Shown here piece after piece: positions 1 through 8,820 of a DNA stretch of 64,000 nt (position 1 is the stretch's first letter; each line of letters begins with the position of its first letter). The translations under genes and the position numbers were made by a program. The stretch comes from Streptomyces lomondensis (GTDB lineage: Bacteria; Actinomycetota; Actinomycetes; Streptomycetales; Streptomycetaceae): assembly GCF_014651035.1 (NCBI RefSeq), contig NZ_BMWC01000004.1:248001-312000 (forward strand). The letters run 5' to 3'. Below the pieces are notes generated by a model. That model had not been told where the DNA came from. It worked only from the letters and a program-made list of their open reading frames with translations, and made no database searches.

Positions 1-1140
1 TCCGAGGGCCGGGTCCCGGCCGACTGGCCGCTCGGACCGTCCCTGGAGGTCAACCACATCCTGATCCAGGGCGGCCCCGGATACCGCCCGTTGCGCACGG
101 CCTGGGACGTGGCCCTCAAGCCCTTCCAGGACCCGCGCCACCCCCAGGCCAAGCGCCTGAAGTCCGCCGTCACCGCCTACGCCGACGAGCTGATCACGCT
201 GGTCGGGCAGGGCGGCAGGACGGGCGTGGCCGACCTGTCCGCGCAGTTCTCCCGGCCGCTGCCGCTGATGGTGGCCAGCCATCTGCTCGGCTTCCCCGGC
301 TCGCAGGGCGACGACGCTCTGATGGACATGTGGCGCGTGCTCGACGCGGGCCCGGACGCCGAGGCAGCGCTGGAGCGCCTGCTGGCGACGCTGGCCGAAC
401 TGGCCGCGCTGAAGCTGGAGAAGCCCGGCGACGACTTCCCCTCCTACCTGCTGGCCGCGCACCCGGGCCTGTCGCTCGACCACCTGGCCCGCGAGCTGTT
501 CATGCTGCTGGGCATGACCTCCGACCACGTCGGCATCCTCATCTCCAACACCGTGGTCGAGGTCATCTCGGGGGAGAGCAGCGTGCGCGCCAGCCTGTCC
601 GCCGGGATGGTCAGGGAGACCATGAACCGGGTGGTCATGCGCAAGCCGCCGCTGGTGAACTTCGTCCCGCGCTTCGCCGCCCGGGACACCCCGCTCGGCA
701 ACTACACGATCCGGGCCGGCGACCCGGTGTGGGTCTCCTCGGCCGCCGCGCACGCCGACCCGCTCTTCGCCGACCACGTCGCCTCCGGCACCACCATCAG
801 CACCCGGGCGCACCTGTCCTGGGGCGCGGGCCCGCGCCAGTGCCCGGCGCGGGAGCTAGCCTCGACGGTCGCGGCGGCCGGTGTGGGGCGTCTTTTCGAG
901 CGGTTCTCCCACCTGGACCTCGCCCTGCCCGCCGACCAACTGCCGTGGCGGTCCTCGCCGTTCATGCGCGGCCTGCGCTCGCTGCCCGTGCGGTACGCCC
1001 TGGCCTCGGCGCCGCCCGCGCGGCCGATGGTGGACGACCCCGTGCCGGGGGTGGCCGAGGAGGTCCTGCCGGACCAGTCCGCCCGGCAGCGCTCCTCGCT
1101 GTGGCGCTATCTGACGGGGCTGATCCGCGGCGGGCGCTGA
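1..1140 (+). CDS. Cytochrome P450 (3' part), CYP157-like, no ExxR motif
   Basis: The reading frame is open from the first base, so the start lies outside the window. It encodes the C-terminal ~379 residues of a bacterial P450. The haem-ligand loop is clear near the C-terminus (WGAGPRQCPA, with the cysteine as thiolate ligand). The I-helix region appears as LFMLLGMTSDH, without the usual acid-alcohol pair. At the K-helix, where E-x-x-R is expected before the PP pair, the sequence reads ETMNRVVMRKPP, so no ExxR can be placed. Loss of ExxR is known for the CYP157 family of streptomycetes, often found with conservon genes. Assignment to that family is inference. An amf lanthipeptide cluster begins 256 bp downstream, and functional linkage is not shown. 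Confidence 0.85.
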   Translation, partial: SEGRVPADWPLGPSLEVNHILIQGGPGYRPLRTAWDVALKPFQDPRHPQAKRLKSAVTAYADELITLVGQGGRTGVADLSAQFSRPLPLMVASHLLGFPGSQGDDALMDMWRVLDAGPDAEAALERLLATLAELAALKLEKPGDDFPSYLLAAHPGLSLDHLARELFMLLGMTSDHVGILISNTVVEVISGESSVRASLSAGMVRETMNRVVMRKPPLVNFVPRFAARDTPLGNYTIRAGDPVWVSSAAAHADPLFADHVASGTTISTRAHLSWGAGPRQCPARELASTVAAAGVGRLFERFSHLDLALPADQLPWRSSPFMRGLRSLPVRYALASAPPARPMVDDPVPGVAEEVLPDQSARQRSSLWRYLTGLIRGGR

Positions 1141-1396
1141 CCGCGGACCCGGTCGAAAACACCCGGGGCGCATCGCCGTTTCTCCCGGCCCCGGGGTGAC
1201 GATCTCCCGCCGCACGCGTGACAAACGGAGGTGTTCCGCGGCGATCGACTCTGCAATCCTCGGTAGTGACCCCGGGTGAACGTTCCCCCCACGAAGTCCA
1301 GAAGGCTCCACTCATCTCAGGAGCCATGGATCCGCCTTACCGGCATCGAGCCCCTCGCGGGCATCGAGCCCATCGGCAGAGACCCGGGAGACTCCC

Positions 1397-4031
1397 GTGG
1401 ACATGCGCTACGAGGCGTTCTGCCTCATGGACCCGGATTTCTACGACACGCCCGCGCGTGCCAAAGGGCAGAGCGACAGCTTCGAACTGGCGCGATGTCC
1501 GGCCCCGGACGGGTGGGTCCGGTCCGATCTGGAAAGCTGGGTGGTTCTCACCCCCGACGGCCTGGTGCTTCCGCCGCAGGGCTGGAAGATCCACGTGTCG
1601 GCCTCGCTCGGCACGGCGCGGGACGTCCTGACCGCCGTATGGGACTACTGCGTCCCCCGTCGTATCGCCTTCAAATTCCTGCCGAGCGAGGACCACCTCC
1701 TCCTCGCCAACGCGAAGTACGCCCCCCGCGGATCCAGCGGCAAGTTCGTGACGATCTACCCGGCGGACGAGGCCCAGCTCGAAACGGTCCTCCACGAGCT
1801 GGGCCCCGTCGTGGCGGGTCGTCCGGGCCCGTACATCCTCAGCGACCTGCGCTGGGGTGACGGACCGCTGTACGTCCGGTACGGGGGGTTCGCCGTCCGG
1901 ACCTGTGTGGCGCCCGACGGCGAGCTGGTGCCGGCGATCGAGGACGCGTCCGGGCGGCTCGTGCCCGACGTGCGCGGACCGGTGTTCCGGGTGCCCGACT
2001 GGGTGACCCTGCCCGCCTTCCTCGAACCCCACCTGGCCGAACGCAACAGGACGACCGTCGCCGACCTGCCCTACCGCATCGAGAGCGCCCTGCACTTCTC
2101 CAACGGGGGTGGCCTCTACGCCGGCCAGGACCTGCGGACCGGGCAGCGGGTCGTGCTCAAGGAGGCCCGGCCGTACGCCGGGCTCACCCTGGACGGCGCC
2201 GACGCGGTCACCAGGCAGCACCGCGAGCGGGACGCCCTCGAACGACTGGGCGGGCTCGACTGCGTGCCCGCCCTGCTCGACCACTTCGTCCTGGGGGAGC
2301 ACCACTTCCTGGTCGAGGAGTTCGTCGAGGGACCCACGCTCAACAGCCTCTTCGTCGAACGCTGTCCCCTCGTCCTGCCGGAGAGCAGCGACATGGACAC
2401 CGCGGGCCACACCGCCTGGGCTGGACATGCTGGACCAGGCCGAGCGCGCCGTCGCCGCCGTGCACGCGAGGGGCCTGATCGTGGGCGACCTCCACGCCGA
2501 CAACATGCTGGTCCGCCCCGACGGCCGTCTCGTACTGATCGACTTCGAGGGCGTCGCGGACGTGACCGACCGGGCAAGCCAGCGCCTCGCCGCCCCCGGG
2601 TTCGCGGTCCCGCGCGACCTGACGGGTGCCGACATCGACCGCGACGCGATGGCCTGCCTGCGTCTCTTCCTCTTCCTGCCGCTCACCAACCTGTTCCCGC
2701 TCGACGCGGGGAAGGCACGGCAGCTCGCCGAGGAGGCAGCCCGGATCTTCCCCGTCCCCCCGGGCTTCTTCGACGACGCGGTACGGGTGATCACCGGGGA
2801 CGGCGCCGGCGTACGGGCGGCCTCCGGCGCGCCGCGGCGGCTGGAACCGGACCACGAGAGCTGGGTGCGCGTCCGCGCGTCCATGACCGCCGCCATCCTG
2901 GCGGCCGCCACACCGGACCGTGACGACCGGCTCTTCCCGGGGGACGTCGAGCAGTTCACCGTGCCGGGCGGGGGCCTGGGCCTGGCGCACGGCGCGGCAG
3001 GGGTGCTGTACGCGCTGGACACGGTCGGCGCCGGCCGCCACCCGGATCACGAGGAGTGGCTCGTCCGGCATGCCCTGCACCCCGAGCCCGGGGCGCGCCT
3101 CGGCCTCTACGACGGCCTGCACGGCGTCGCGTACGCGCTCGGCCACCTCGGCCACCGCGAGGAGGCGACGAAGGTCCTCGACATGTGCCTGGGCGAGCAG
3201 TGGCAGCAACTGGGGCTCGACCTGCACGGAGGCCTGGCCGGTATCGGCCTGAACCTCCAGCACTTCGCGGCGGCCACCGGCGACCCCGCGTTCCGCGACG
3301 CTGCCTTCTCGGTGGCGGGCCTCGTCGCCGACCGGCTGGGACCGGCCGACGAGGCGGGGTCCGACGACGGTGAGACCCCGAAAGCCGGGCTGCTGCACGG
3401 CTCGACCGGACCGGCCCTGATGTTCCTGCGGCTGTACGAGCACACCGGCGACCCGGAGTTCCTCGACCTGGCCGGCACGGCACTCCGGCAGGACCTGCGC
3501 CGCTGCGTCACCCGCGAGGGAGGGTCCCTGGAGGTCGACGAGGGCTGGCGGACCCTGCCGTACCTGGGGACCGGCAGCGCCGGGATCGGCCTCGTGCTCG
3601 ACGACTACCTGGCCCACCGCCAGGACGACGCCTTCCGCGCGGCGTCCGCCGCCATCCGCACGGCGGCCAGGGGGCGGTTCTACATCCAGTCGGGGCTCTT
3701 CCAGGGCATGGCGGGAATGATCCTCTGCCTCAGCCGGCCGCATCCCCCGGGCACGGCCGCGCAGCGCGACCCGGTGGTCGCCGCGCACATCCGCCACCTG
3801 TCCCGCCACGCGCTCGCCTACCGGGGCCACCTGGCCTTCCCGGGCGAGCAGCTGATGCGGCTCTCCACCGACCTGTCCACCGGCAGCGCGGGAGTCCTGC
3901 TCGCCCTCGGCTCCGCGCTGCACACCAGCCCCGTACGGCTGCCGTTCCTCGCTCCCAGCGAGCGGCGGAACGCGCCGCACGGCCATGTTTCCCCGTCCCC
4001 ACGAGGTCAGGGAGGAGGTGAACCCTCATGA
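1397..4031 (+). pseudogene. amfT: Class III lanthipeptide synthetase LanKC (AmfT/RamC-like), frameshifted
   Basis: A trifunctional enzyme that would dehydrate Ser residues of the downstream AmfS-like peptide and cyclise them. GTG at 1397 has GGGAG 6-7 nt upstream. Residues 1-342 cover the N-terminal lyase region and the kinase N-lobe (KEARPYAG, VEEFVEGPT). The frame then breaks near 2420, where one base lies between TGG and CTG, meaning one extra base or two missing. The rest continues in the next frame with the kinase catalytic loop (GDLHADN, IDFEG) and a LanC-like domain. The cyclase has LDLHGG, LLHGST and LFQGMAG but no Cys-His zinc ligands, which marks class III rather than class IV. The stop overlaps the amfS start (ATGA), implying translational coupling. 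Whether the frameshift is real decides if the cluster works. Confidence 0.85.
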
Positions 4032-4174
4032 CACTCCTGGAGCTCCAGGCCATGGACCCCACCGTCTCCTACGGCGGAGGCAAGGGCGGCAAGGGCCGGC
4101 ACAGCCGGCTCAGCGTCACGCTCTGCGCGGGTGGCGCCAGCAACCTCAGTGCGCTGCTGTGTCGCGGCAAGTGA
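4028..4174 (+). CDS. amfS: AmfS/SapB-type class III lanthipeptide precursor
   Basis: A 48-residue peptide, too short for routine ORF calling, whose ATG overlaps the synthetase stop. The leader starts MTLLELQAM, matching the LxLQ recognition motif of class III leaders. The core holds two exact copies of the S-x2-S-x3-C pattern: S26/S29/C33 and S38/S41/C45, separated by AGGA. This is the arrangement in SapB and AmfS, where each unit becomes a lanthionine or labionin ring. Unusual points are a Gly/Lys/Arg-rich segment between leader and core (GGGKGGKGRH, residues 16-25) in place of the acidic linker known from SapB and AmfS precursors, and a basic RGK tail after the last cysteine. Expected role: an extracellular morphogenetic surfactant for aerial hyphae. 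Confidence 0.88.
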   Translation: MTLLELQAMDPTVSYGGGKGGKGRHSRLSVTLCAGGASNLSALLCRGK

Positions 4175-4268
4175 CCCGCGACGCGGGGGCGCCCAGCGCG
4201 TCCCCGCCCACCTGTTTCCCTCGAACTGTTTCCCTCGATCCCGCACCACGGGACGGCCGGGAGGAACC

Positions 4269-5999
4269 ATGAGCCTGCGCGCGCCGGACCGCCTGCTGCT
4301 GGCCTCGGCCCGGCGGGGCGGCGTCTGGGTGGGCGTCACGGTGCTCACCTCCCTGCTGCTCACCGGAGCCACCCTCGCGCTGCCGGCCGTCATGGGCCGC
4401 ACCCTCGACGCCGTCCTCGGCCACGGTGACGTGGCGCGATGGCTCGCGCTGAGCGGCGTGCTGGTCTTCGTCCTGGTGGCCGTCGACGCCGTGGACGATC
4501 TCGTCGGGCAGGCGGCCGAGGCCCGGTCGACCGCCTGGCTGCGGCACACCCTGTTGCGGCACGTGCTGGCGCTGGGCACCCGGGCCACCCGCAGGTTCAC
4601 GCCGGGAGACCTGGTGAGCCGGCTGGTCGGCAACTCCGCCCGGACCGGGGACGCCGCGTCCGGCCTGGTGTGGATCGTCATGGGCGTCGTCCCCCCGCTC
4701 GGCGCGATCGTCGCCCTGGCGCTCATCGACTACTGGCTGTGCCTCACCTTCCTCGCGGGCATGCCGATCCTGGTTCTCCTGGTACGGGCCTTCCTGCGCG
4801 ACATCTCCGACGCCGGCGAGGGCTACTTCCGGGTGCAGGGGACCATCGCCGCACGGCTCGTCGACGCCCTGGGCGGCATCCGCACGATCACCGCGGCGGG
4901 GACCCTCGACCGCGAGGCCCAGCGAGTCCTCGCGCCCCTTCCCGAGGTGCACCGGCACGGACTGGGCATGTGGAACGCCCTCGCGCGGATCTCGGCACGC
5001 GGAGACCTGGTCGTCCCGCTGCTCGTGGTCGCCGTCCTGGCGGTGGCCGGTCTGGGGCTCACCCAGGGGCGCATCACGCCCGGAGAGGTGCTCGCGGCGA
5101 GCGAGTACGTGATCATGGCGGCCGGTATCGGCGGCGTGATGTCCTCGCTGAACGAACTGGCCCAGGCCCGCGCGGCGGCCGCTCGGGTCGCCGAGGTGAT
5201 CGCCGAACCAGCCATGGCGTACGGCAGCGAGCGACTCCCCGAAGGCCCCGGACGGCTTCAGTTCCGGGGCGTGACCGTCCAGGGCGCGGACGGCCCCGTC
5301 CTGAACGACCTCGACCTGACGATCCCCGGCGGCGCCCTCGTCGCCGTCGTCGGCCGCTCCGGGGCCGGCAAGTCGCTGCTGGCCGCGCTGGCCGGGCGCC
5401 TCGTCGACCCGGACGAGGGCGAGGTCCTGCTCGACGGCGTGCCGCTGCGCCGCCTCGCCCGCGAGGAGCTGCGGCGTGCCGTGGCGTACGGCTTCGAACG
5501 CCCGGTGCTGCTCGGCGAGACCTTCGCCGACGCCATCGGGTTCGGGTCGGGCTCCCCGTCCCCCGGGGAGCTGGCGGCGCGGGCCAGGGCCGCGCGGGCC
5601 GACGGGTTCATCCGCCGCATGCCCGCCGGTTACGCGAGCCGTGTCGCCGACACCCCGCTCTCCGGCGGGGAGGCGCAACGGGTCGGGCTGGCCCGGGCGT
5701 TCGTCCAGGCCGGGCGGGTGCTCATCCTCGACGACGTCGCCGCCAGCCTCGACACCGTGACCGAGCACCACATCAGCCAGGTGCTCACCGGCGCGCTCGC
5801 CGACCGCACACGTCTCATCGTGACCCACCGGGCCTCCACGGCGGACCGGGCGGAGCTCGTGGTCTGGCTCGCCGACGGCGGCGTCCGGGGCCGGGGGACG
5901 CATCGCGGCCTGTGGGCGGATCCCGAGTACCGGGCGGCGTTCCAGCCGCTCTCCGTGACCAGGACGCCGGTCCGTACGGGCGCGGGGGGTGCCCGGTGA
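4269..5999 (+). CDS. amfB: Half-ABC exporter AmfB (RamA/B-like), degenerate ATPase site
   Basis: A 576-residue ABC half-transporter: an N-terminal membrane domain (roughly residues 15-300) followed by a nucleotide-binding domain. ATG 4269 is chosen because MSLRAPDRLL begins the homologous protein and GGGAGGAACC precedes it; the longer open frame upstream overlaps amfS. The NBD shows Walker A GRSGAGKS, a canonical signature LSGGE, Walker B LILDD (Asp where the catalytic Glu normally sits) and an H-loop VTHRAS. With AmfA, whose Walker B is intact, this would give a heterodimer with one consensus and one degenerate ATP site. It follows amfS after 94 bp and its stop overlaps the amfA start by 4 bp. 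Expected job: export of the modified AmfS peptide. Confidence 0.86.
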   Translation: MSLRAPDRLLLASARRGGVWVGVTVLTSLLLTGATLALPAVMGRTLDAVLGHGDVARWLALSGVLVFVLVAVDAVDDLVGQAAEARSTAWLRHTLLRHVLALGTRATRRFTPGDLVSRLVGNSARTGDAASGLVWIVMGVVPPLGAIVALALIDYWLCLTFLAGMPILVLLVRAFLRDISDAGEGYFRVQGTIAARLVDALGGIRTITAAGTLDREAQRVLAPLPEVHRHGLGMWNALARISARGDLVVPLLVVAVLAVAGLGLTQGRITPGEVLAASEYVIMAAGIGGVMSSLNELAQARAAAARVAEVIAEPAMAYGSERLPEGPGRLQFRGVTVQGADGPVLNDLDLTIPGGALVAVVGRSGAGKSLLAALAGRLVDPDEGEVLLDGVPLRRLAREELRRAVAYGFERPVLLGETFADAIGFGSGSPSPGELAARARAARADGFIRRMPAGYASRVADTPLSGGEAQRVGLARAFVQAGRVLILDDVAASLDTVTEHHISQVLTGALADRTRLIVTHRASTADRAELVVWLADGGVRGRGTHRGLWADPEYRAAFQPLSVTRTPVRTGAGGAR

Positions 6000-8095
6000 G
6001 CCGGCGCTCGGTCCAGATCCTGCGCTCCTCGCTGAGCCGCCGGCGCCGGGAGTACGGGCGGCTCGTGGCCTGGTCGCTGGTGCAGGCCGTGCCCGCCTTT
6101 CTCTCCGGGTGGCTCGTCGCCCGCGCCGTCGACCGCGGCTTTCTCGCCGACCGGCCGGCCACCGGCTTCCTCTGGCTGGGCGCGCTGGCGGCCGCCTATG
6201 TGGTCGGAGCCTGGGCGACCCGGCACGCCGTGCTCGGCCTCGCCGCGCTCATCGAACCCTTCCGCGACGAGCTGACCACCCTCGTGACCGAGGGCACCCT
6301 GCACCGGTCCGCCCGCCTGGGCGAGCCGGCCGACACCGCCGGAGTGGCACGGCTCACCGAGCACGTGGAACGGGCCCGGGACGCCTACGGCGCGATCGTG
6401 CTGTTCGTCCAGGGCTTCCTGGTCACCGCGGTCGGCGTGCTGCTGGGCCTGGCCGGCCTCATCGTCCTGGTCGCCCTCGTGCTGCCTCCGCTGCTGCTCG
6501 GGCTCGCCCTGTTCGCCGCGGCGCTGCGGGCGATGGCCGCGCGTCAGCGGGAGGTCATCCTGGCGGACGAGCGCGTCGCCGGGACCGCGGGCGACCTGAC
6601 CGGCGGGCTGCGGGACGTGGTGGCCTGCGGCGCCGAGGACCGGATGGGGGCGGCGGCGGGCGCGCACGTCGACGACGCGGCACGGGCGACCCTGTCGCTG
6701 GCCCGGCTCACCGCGGTACGGACCGCCGCGCTGGGCATCAGCGGCTGGGTGCCCCTGCTGCTCATCCTGGTCGCGGCGCCCTGGCTGGTGCGCAACGGCG
6801 TGACGGCGGGGGCGATCCTCGGCGCGGTGACCTACGTCTCCCAGGCCCTCCAGCCGGCCCTCCAGGGCTTCGTGCAGGGCCTCGGCAGCAGCGGACTGTG
6901 GCTCCTGGTCACCGTCGGCCGGATGGCCGAGGTCGCAGCGGAGTCCCGCCCCGGGCCGGGGCAGGGTGTGACGGCGTCCGACGCCGTGGAGTCCGGTGCT
7001 GCGGGGTCCCGTCCCGGGTCGGCGCGGGGTGTGACGGCGTCCGGGCCCGGGGCGTCCGATGCCGCGGCGTCCCGTCCGGAGCAGGCGCAGGGCGCTGCCG
7101 CGTCCTGGCCCGGGGGGCGCGAAGCCGGCGAGGCCGGCCCGTCCGTGGCCCGGCCCGGTGCCTGTCGCGTGGAGGTGCGCGGTCTCACCTTCGCCTACGC
7201 GCGGTCCGCGGACCCGGTGCTCCGCGATGTGAACCTTCTCCTGCGGCCTGGTGAGCACCTCGCCGTGGTCGGCCCGAGCGGCGCGGGGAAGTCCACCCTG
7301 GCGGCCCTGATCGCCGGGGTGCTCGAACCGCAGGCCGGGCAGGTATACCTCGATGACCTGCCCGTCCGTGCTCTGGTCGGCCGCGGCGAGGGTCTGGCCC
7401 GGCACCGCGTCCTGATCCCCCAGGAGGCGTACGTCTTCGCCGGCACGCTGGCGGAGAACCTCACCTACCTGGCCCCCGGGGCGCCCCGGGCGGACGTGGA
7501 GTCGGCGGTGCGTGCCGTGGGGGCCGCGCCCCTCGTCGAGCGCCTCGGCGGCTACGACGCGCCCCTGGACCCGCGGCGCCTCTCGGCCGGTGAGCGGCAG
7601 CTCGTCGCCCTGGCCCGCGCCCTGCTCCCGGCGCCCCGGCTGGTGCTGCTGGACGAGGCGACCTGCCACCTCGACCCGTTCGCCGAGGCCGTCGCCGAGG
7701 ACGCCTTCGCCCGCGGCCCGGGCACCCTGATCGTCGTGGCCCACCGCATCAGCTCGGCGCTGCGGGCCGACCGCGTCCTGGTCATGGACGGCACGCGACT
7801 CGCCCTCGGCACCCACGAGCAGCTGATGGCCGCGTCCTCGCTCTACCGCGACCTGGTCGGCCACTGGGGCGCGGCCGGCGCCGCCCCGGGCAGCGGTGAC
7901 CGGCCGGCGCGTCCGACGGCCGGGGCGATGGCGCGCACCGGGATGGCCGCGGCGCTGCGGATGACCGCGCAGCGCATCTCGGGACGCGCGCGAACATCCC
8001 GGAAGGGACGCGGCAGAGGCCGCCTCACACCCAGCCGGACTCCCGGGCGATCCGGATCGCGTCGATCCGATTACGTCCCCCCGTCTTCCGCGTGA
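5996..8095 (+). CDS. amfA: Half-ABC exporter AmfA with repeat-bearing linker
   Basis: A 699-residue ABC half-transporter starting at a GTG that overlaps the amfB stop (GTGA). The membrane domain occupies about residues 1-310 and the NBD about 385-620. The NBD shows Walker A GPSGAGKST, signature LSAGE (divergent), Walker B LVLLDEAT (intact glutamate) and H-loop VAHRIS. Between the two domains lies an extra linker of about 65 residues built from three 21-residue repeats (DNA positions 6944-7132). This is unusual for this family, whose TMD-NBD linkers are short. The C-terminal ~80 residues are basic, and the last 71 bp overlap the convergent amfR gene. It is the partner of AmfB in peptide export. 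Confidence 0.85.
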   Translation: MSRRSVQILRSSLSRRRREYGRLVAWSLVQAVPAFLSGWLVARAVDRGFLADRPATGFLWLGALAAAYVVGAWATRHAVLGLAALIEPFRDELTTLVTEGTLHRSARLGEPADTAGVARLTEHVERARDAYGAIVLFVQGFLVTAVGVLLGLAGLIVLVALVLPPLLLGLALFAAALRAMAARQREVILADERVAGTAGDLTGGLRDVVACGAEDRMGAAAGAHVDDAARATLSLARLTAVRTAALGISGWVPLLLILVAAPWLVRNGVTAGAILGAVTYVSQALQPALQGFVQGLGSSGLWLLVTVGRMAEVAAESRPGPGQGVTASDAVESGAAGSRPGSARGVTASGPGASDAAASRPEQAQGAAASWPGGREAGEAGPSVARPGACRVEVRGLTFAYARSADPVLRDVNLLLRPGEHLAVVGPSGAGKSTLAALIAGVLEPQAGQVYLDDLPVRALVGRGEGLARHRVLIPQEAYVFAGTLAENLTYLAPGAPRADVESAVRAVGAAPLVERLGGYDAPLDPRRLSAGERQLVALARALLPAPRLVLLDEATCHLDPFAEAVAEDAFARGPGTLIVVAHRISSALRADRVLVMDGTRLALGTHEQLMAASSLYRDLVGHWGAAGAAPGSGDRPARPTAGAMARTGMAAALRMTAQRISGRARTSRKGRGRGRLTPSRTPGRSGSRRSDYVPPSSA
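6944..7132 (+). repeat. Three tandem 63-bp repeats inside amfA
   Basis: Units begin at exactly 6944, 7007 and 7070, each with serine-arginine-proline (SRPG or SRPE) followed by a GVTAS or GAAAS block. The first two units are close copies (SRPGPGQGVTAS and SRPGSARGVTAS) and the third is degenerate. The period of 63 bp preserves frame, so the repeat expands the TMD-NBD linker by 21 residues per copy. Confidence 0.85.
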
Positions 8096-8675
8096 TCGCG
8101 GACAGGTGGTTGCGCACCGTCGCCACGGACAGCGACAGCCGCTCGGCGATGTCCCGCGTGGGGGTGCCGTCGGCGGCCAGCCGCAGCACCTCCACCTCGC
8201 GCGGCGTCAGCGGGTTCTCTCCCGCGTCCAGCGCGACCAGCGCGAACTCCGGGTCGATGAACCGCTGCCCCCTGACCAGCTTGCGGACCCCGTGGACCAG
8301 ACGGTCGGCCGGGGCGTTGGTGCAGATGACGCCGGCGGCATGCAGATCGAGCATGCGGCGCAACCGCTCGGGTGTCGTCGAGGCCATCAGCAGCAGCATC
8401 CGGCAGTCCGGGAGCCGGGCCCTCAGCTCGCCTGTGGCGGCGAGTTCCTCGCCCTCCCGGGAGTCCACGTCGATCACGACCACGTCCGGGCGGCAGGACA
8501 GGGCACGGGCGAGAACCTCACCGTTGCCCTCGGCTTCCGCGACGACGTCGATGTCGTCCTCACGCGACAGCAGAGCGGCGAACGCTCCCCGCACCAGGCG
8601 GGTGTTCTCGACGAGAAGAACGCGGATCAATGTCGCTCCCACTCGGCTGTGCGGCCCCCGTACCCGCTCCGGCAT
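8025..8675 (-). CDS. amfR: AmfR/RamR-like LuxR-family response regulator
   Basis: A NarL/LuxR-type regulator expected to activate the amf promoter. An N-terminal receiver domain (about residues 17-130 from the ATG) is followed by a C-terminal HTH (LTPREVEVLRLAADG, VRNHLSAITRKTG). The receiver begins IRVLLVENTRLVRGAF, with EN where typical receivers have the acidic DD pair. This fits RamR/AmfR being atypical response regulators. No sensor kinase gene is adjacent. Two starts are possible: ATG at 8675, or a TTG at 8630 that puts IRVLLVE at the N-terminus as in relatives and has GGGAG just upstream. The 3' end overlaps the convergent amfA by 71 bp. Confidence 0.83.
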   Translation of the reverse strand: MPERVRGPHSRVGATLIRVLLVENTRLVRGAFAALLSREDDIDVVAEAEGNGEVLARALSCRPDVVVIDVDSREGEELAATGELRARLPDCRMLLLMASTTPERLRRMLDLHAAGVICTNAPADRLVHGVRKLVRGQRFIDPEFALVALDAGENPLTPREVEVLRLAADGTPTRDIAERLSLSVATVRNHLSAITRKTGGRNRIDAIRIARESGWV

Positions 8676-8820
8676 GCTCCGGTCCTCTGCACCTCCTAGA
8701 ACGGATTATCGCCGCATATGTCGTGAATTTCAGTTCGGTCGTCCGCCGCCACTAAAGGGGGCCGCACAGGCTGACGTTGATCGAGTGGTGAGGTCCGGGA
8801 GGCGGGCGTACCGTCGAACG

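Noticed and set aside
1141-1396. Possible terminator formed by ACCCGGGG and CCCCGGGT-like stretches at 1158-1198
   Set aside because: The arms match only with a bulge, and the region also holds the amfT promoter; too weak to list.
8092-8820. Open plus-strand extension upstream of the MFS exporter
   Set aside because: It is antisense to amfR and encodes low-complexity Ser/Arg sequence; the exporter begins at GTG 8821.
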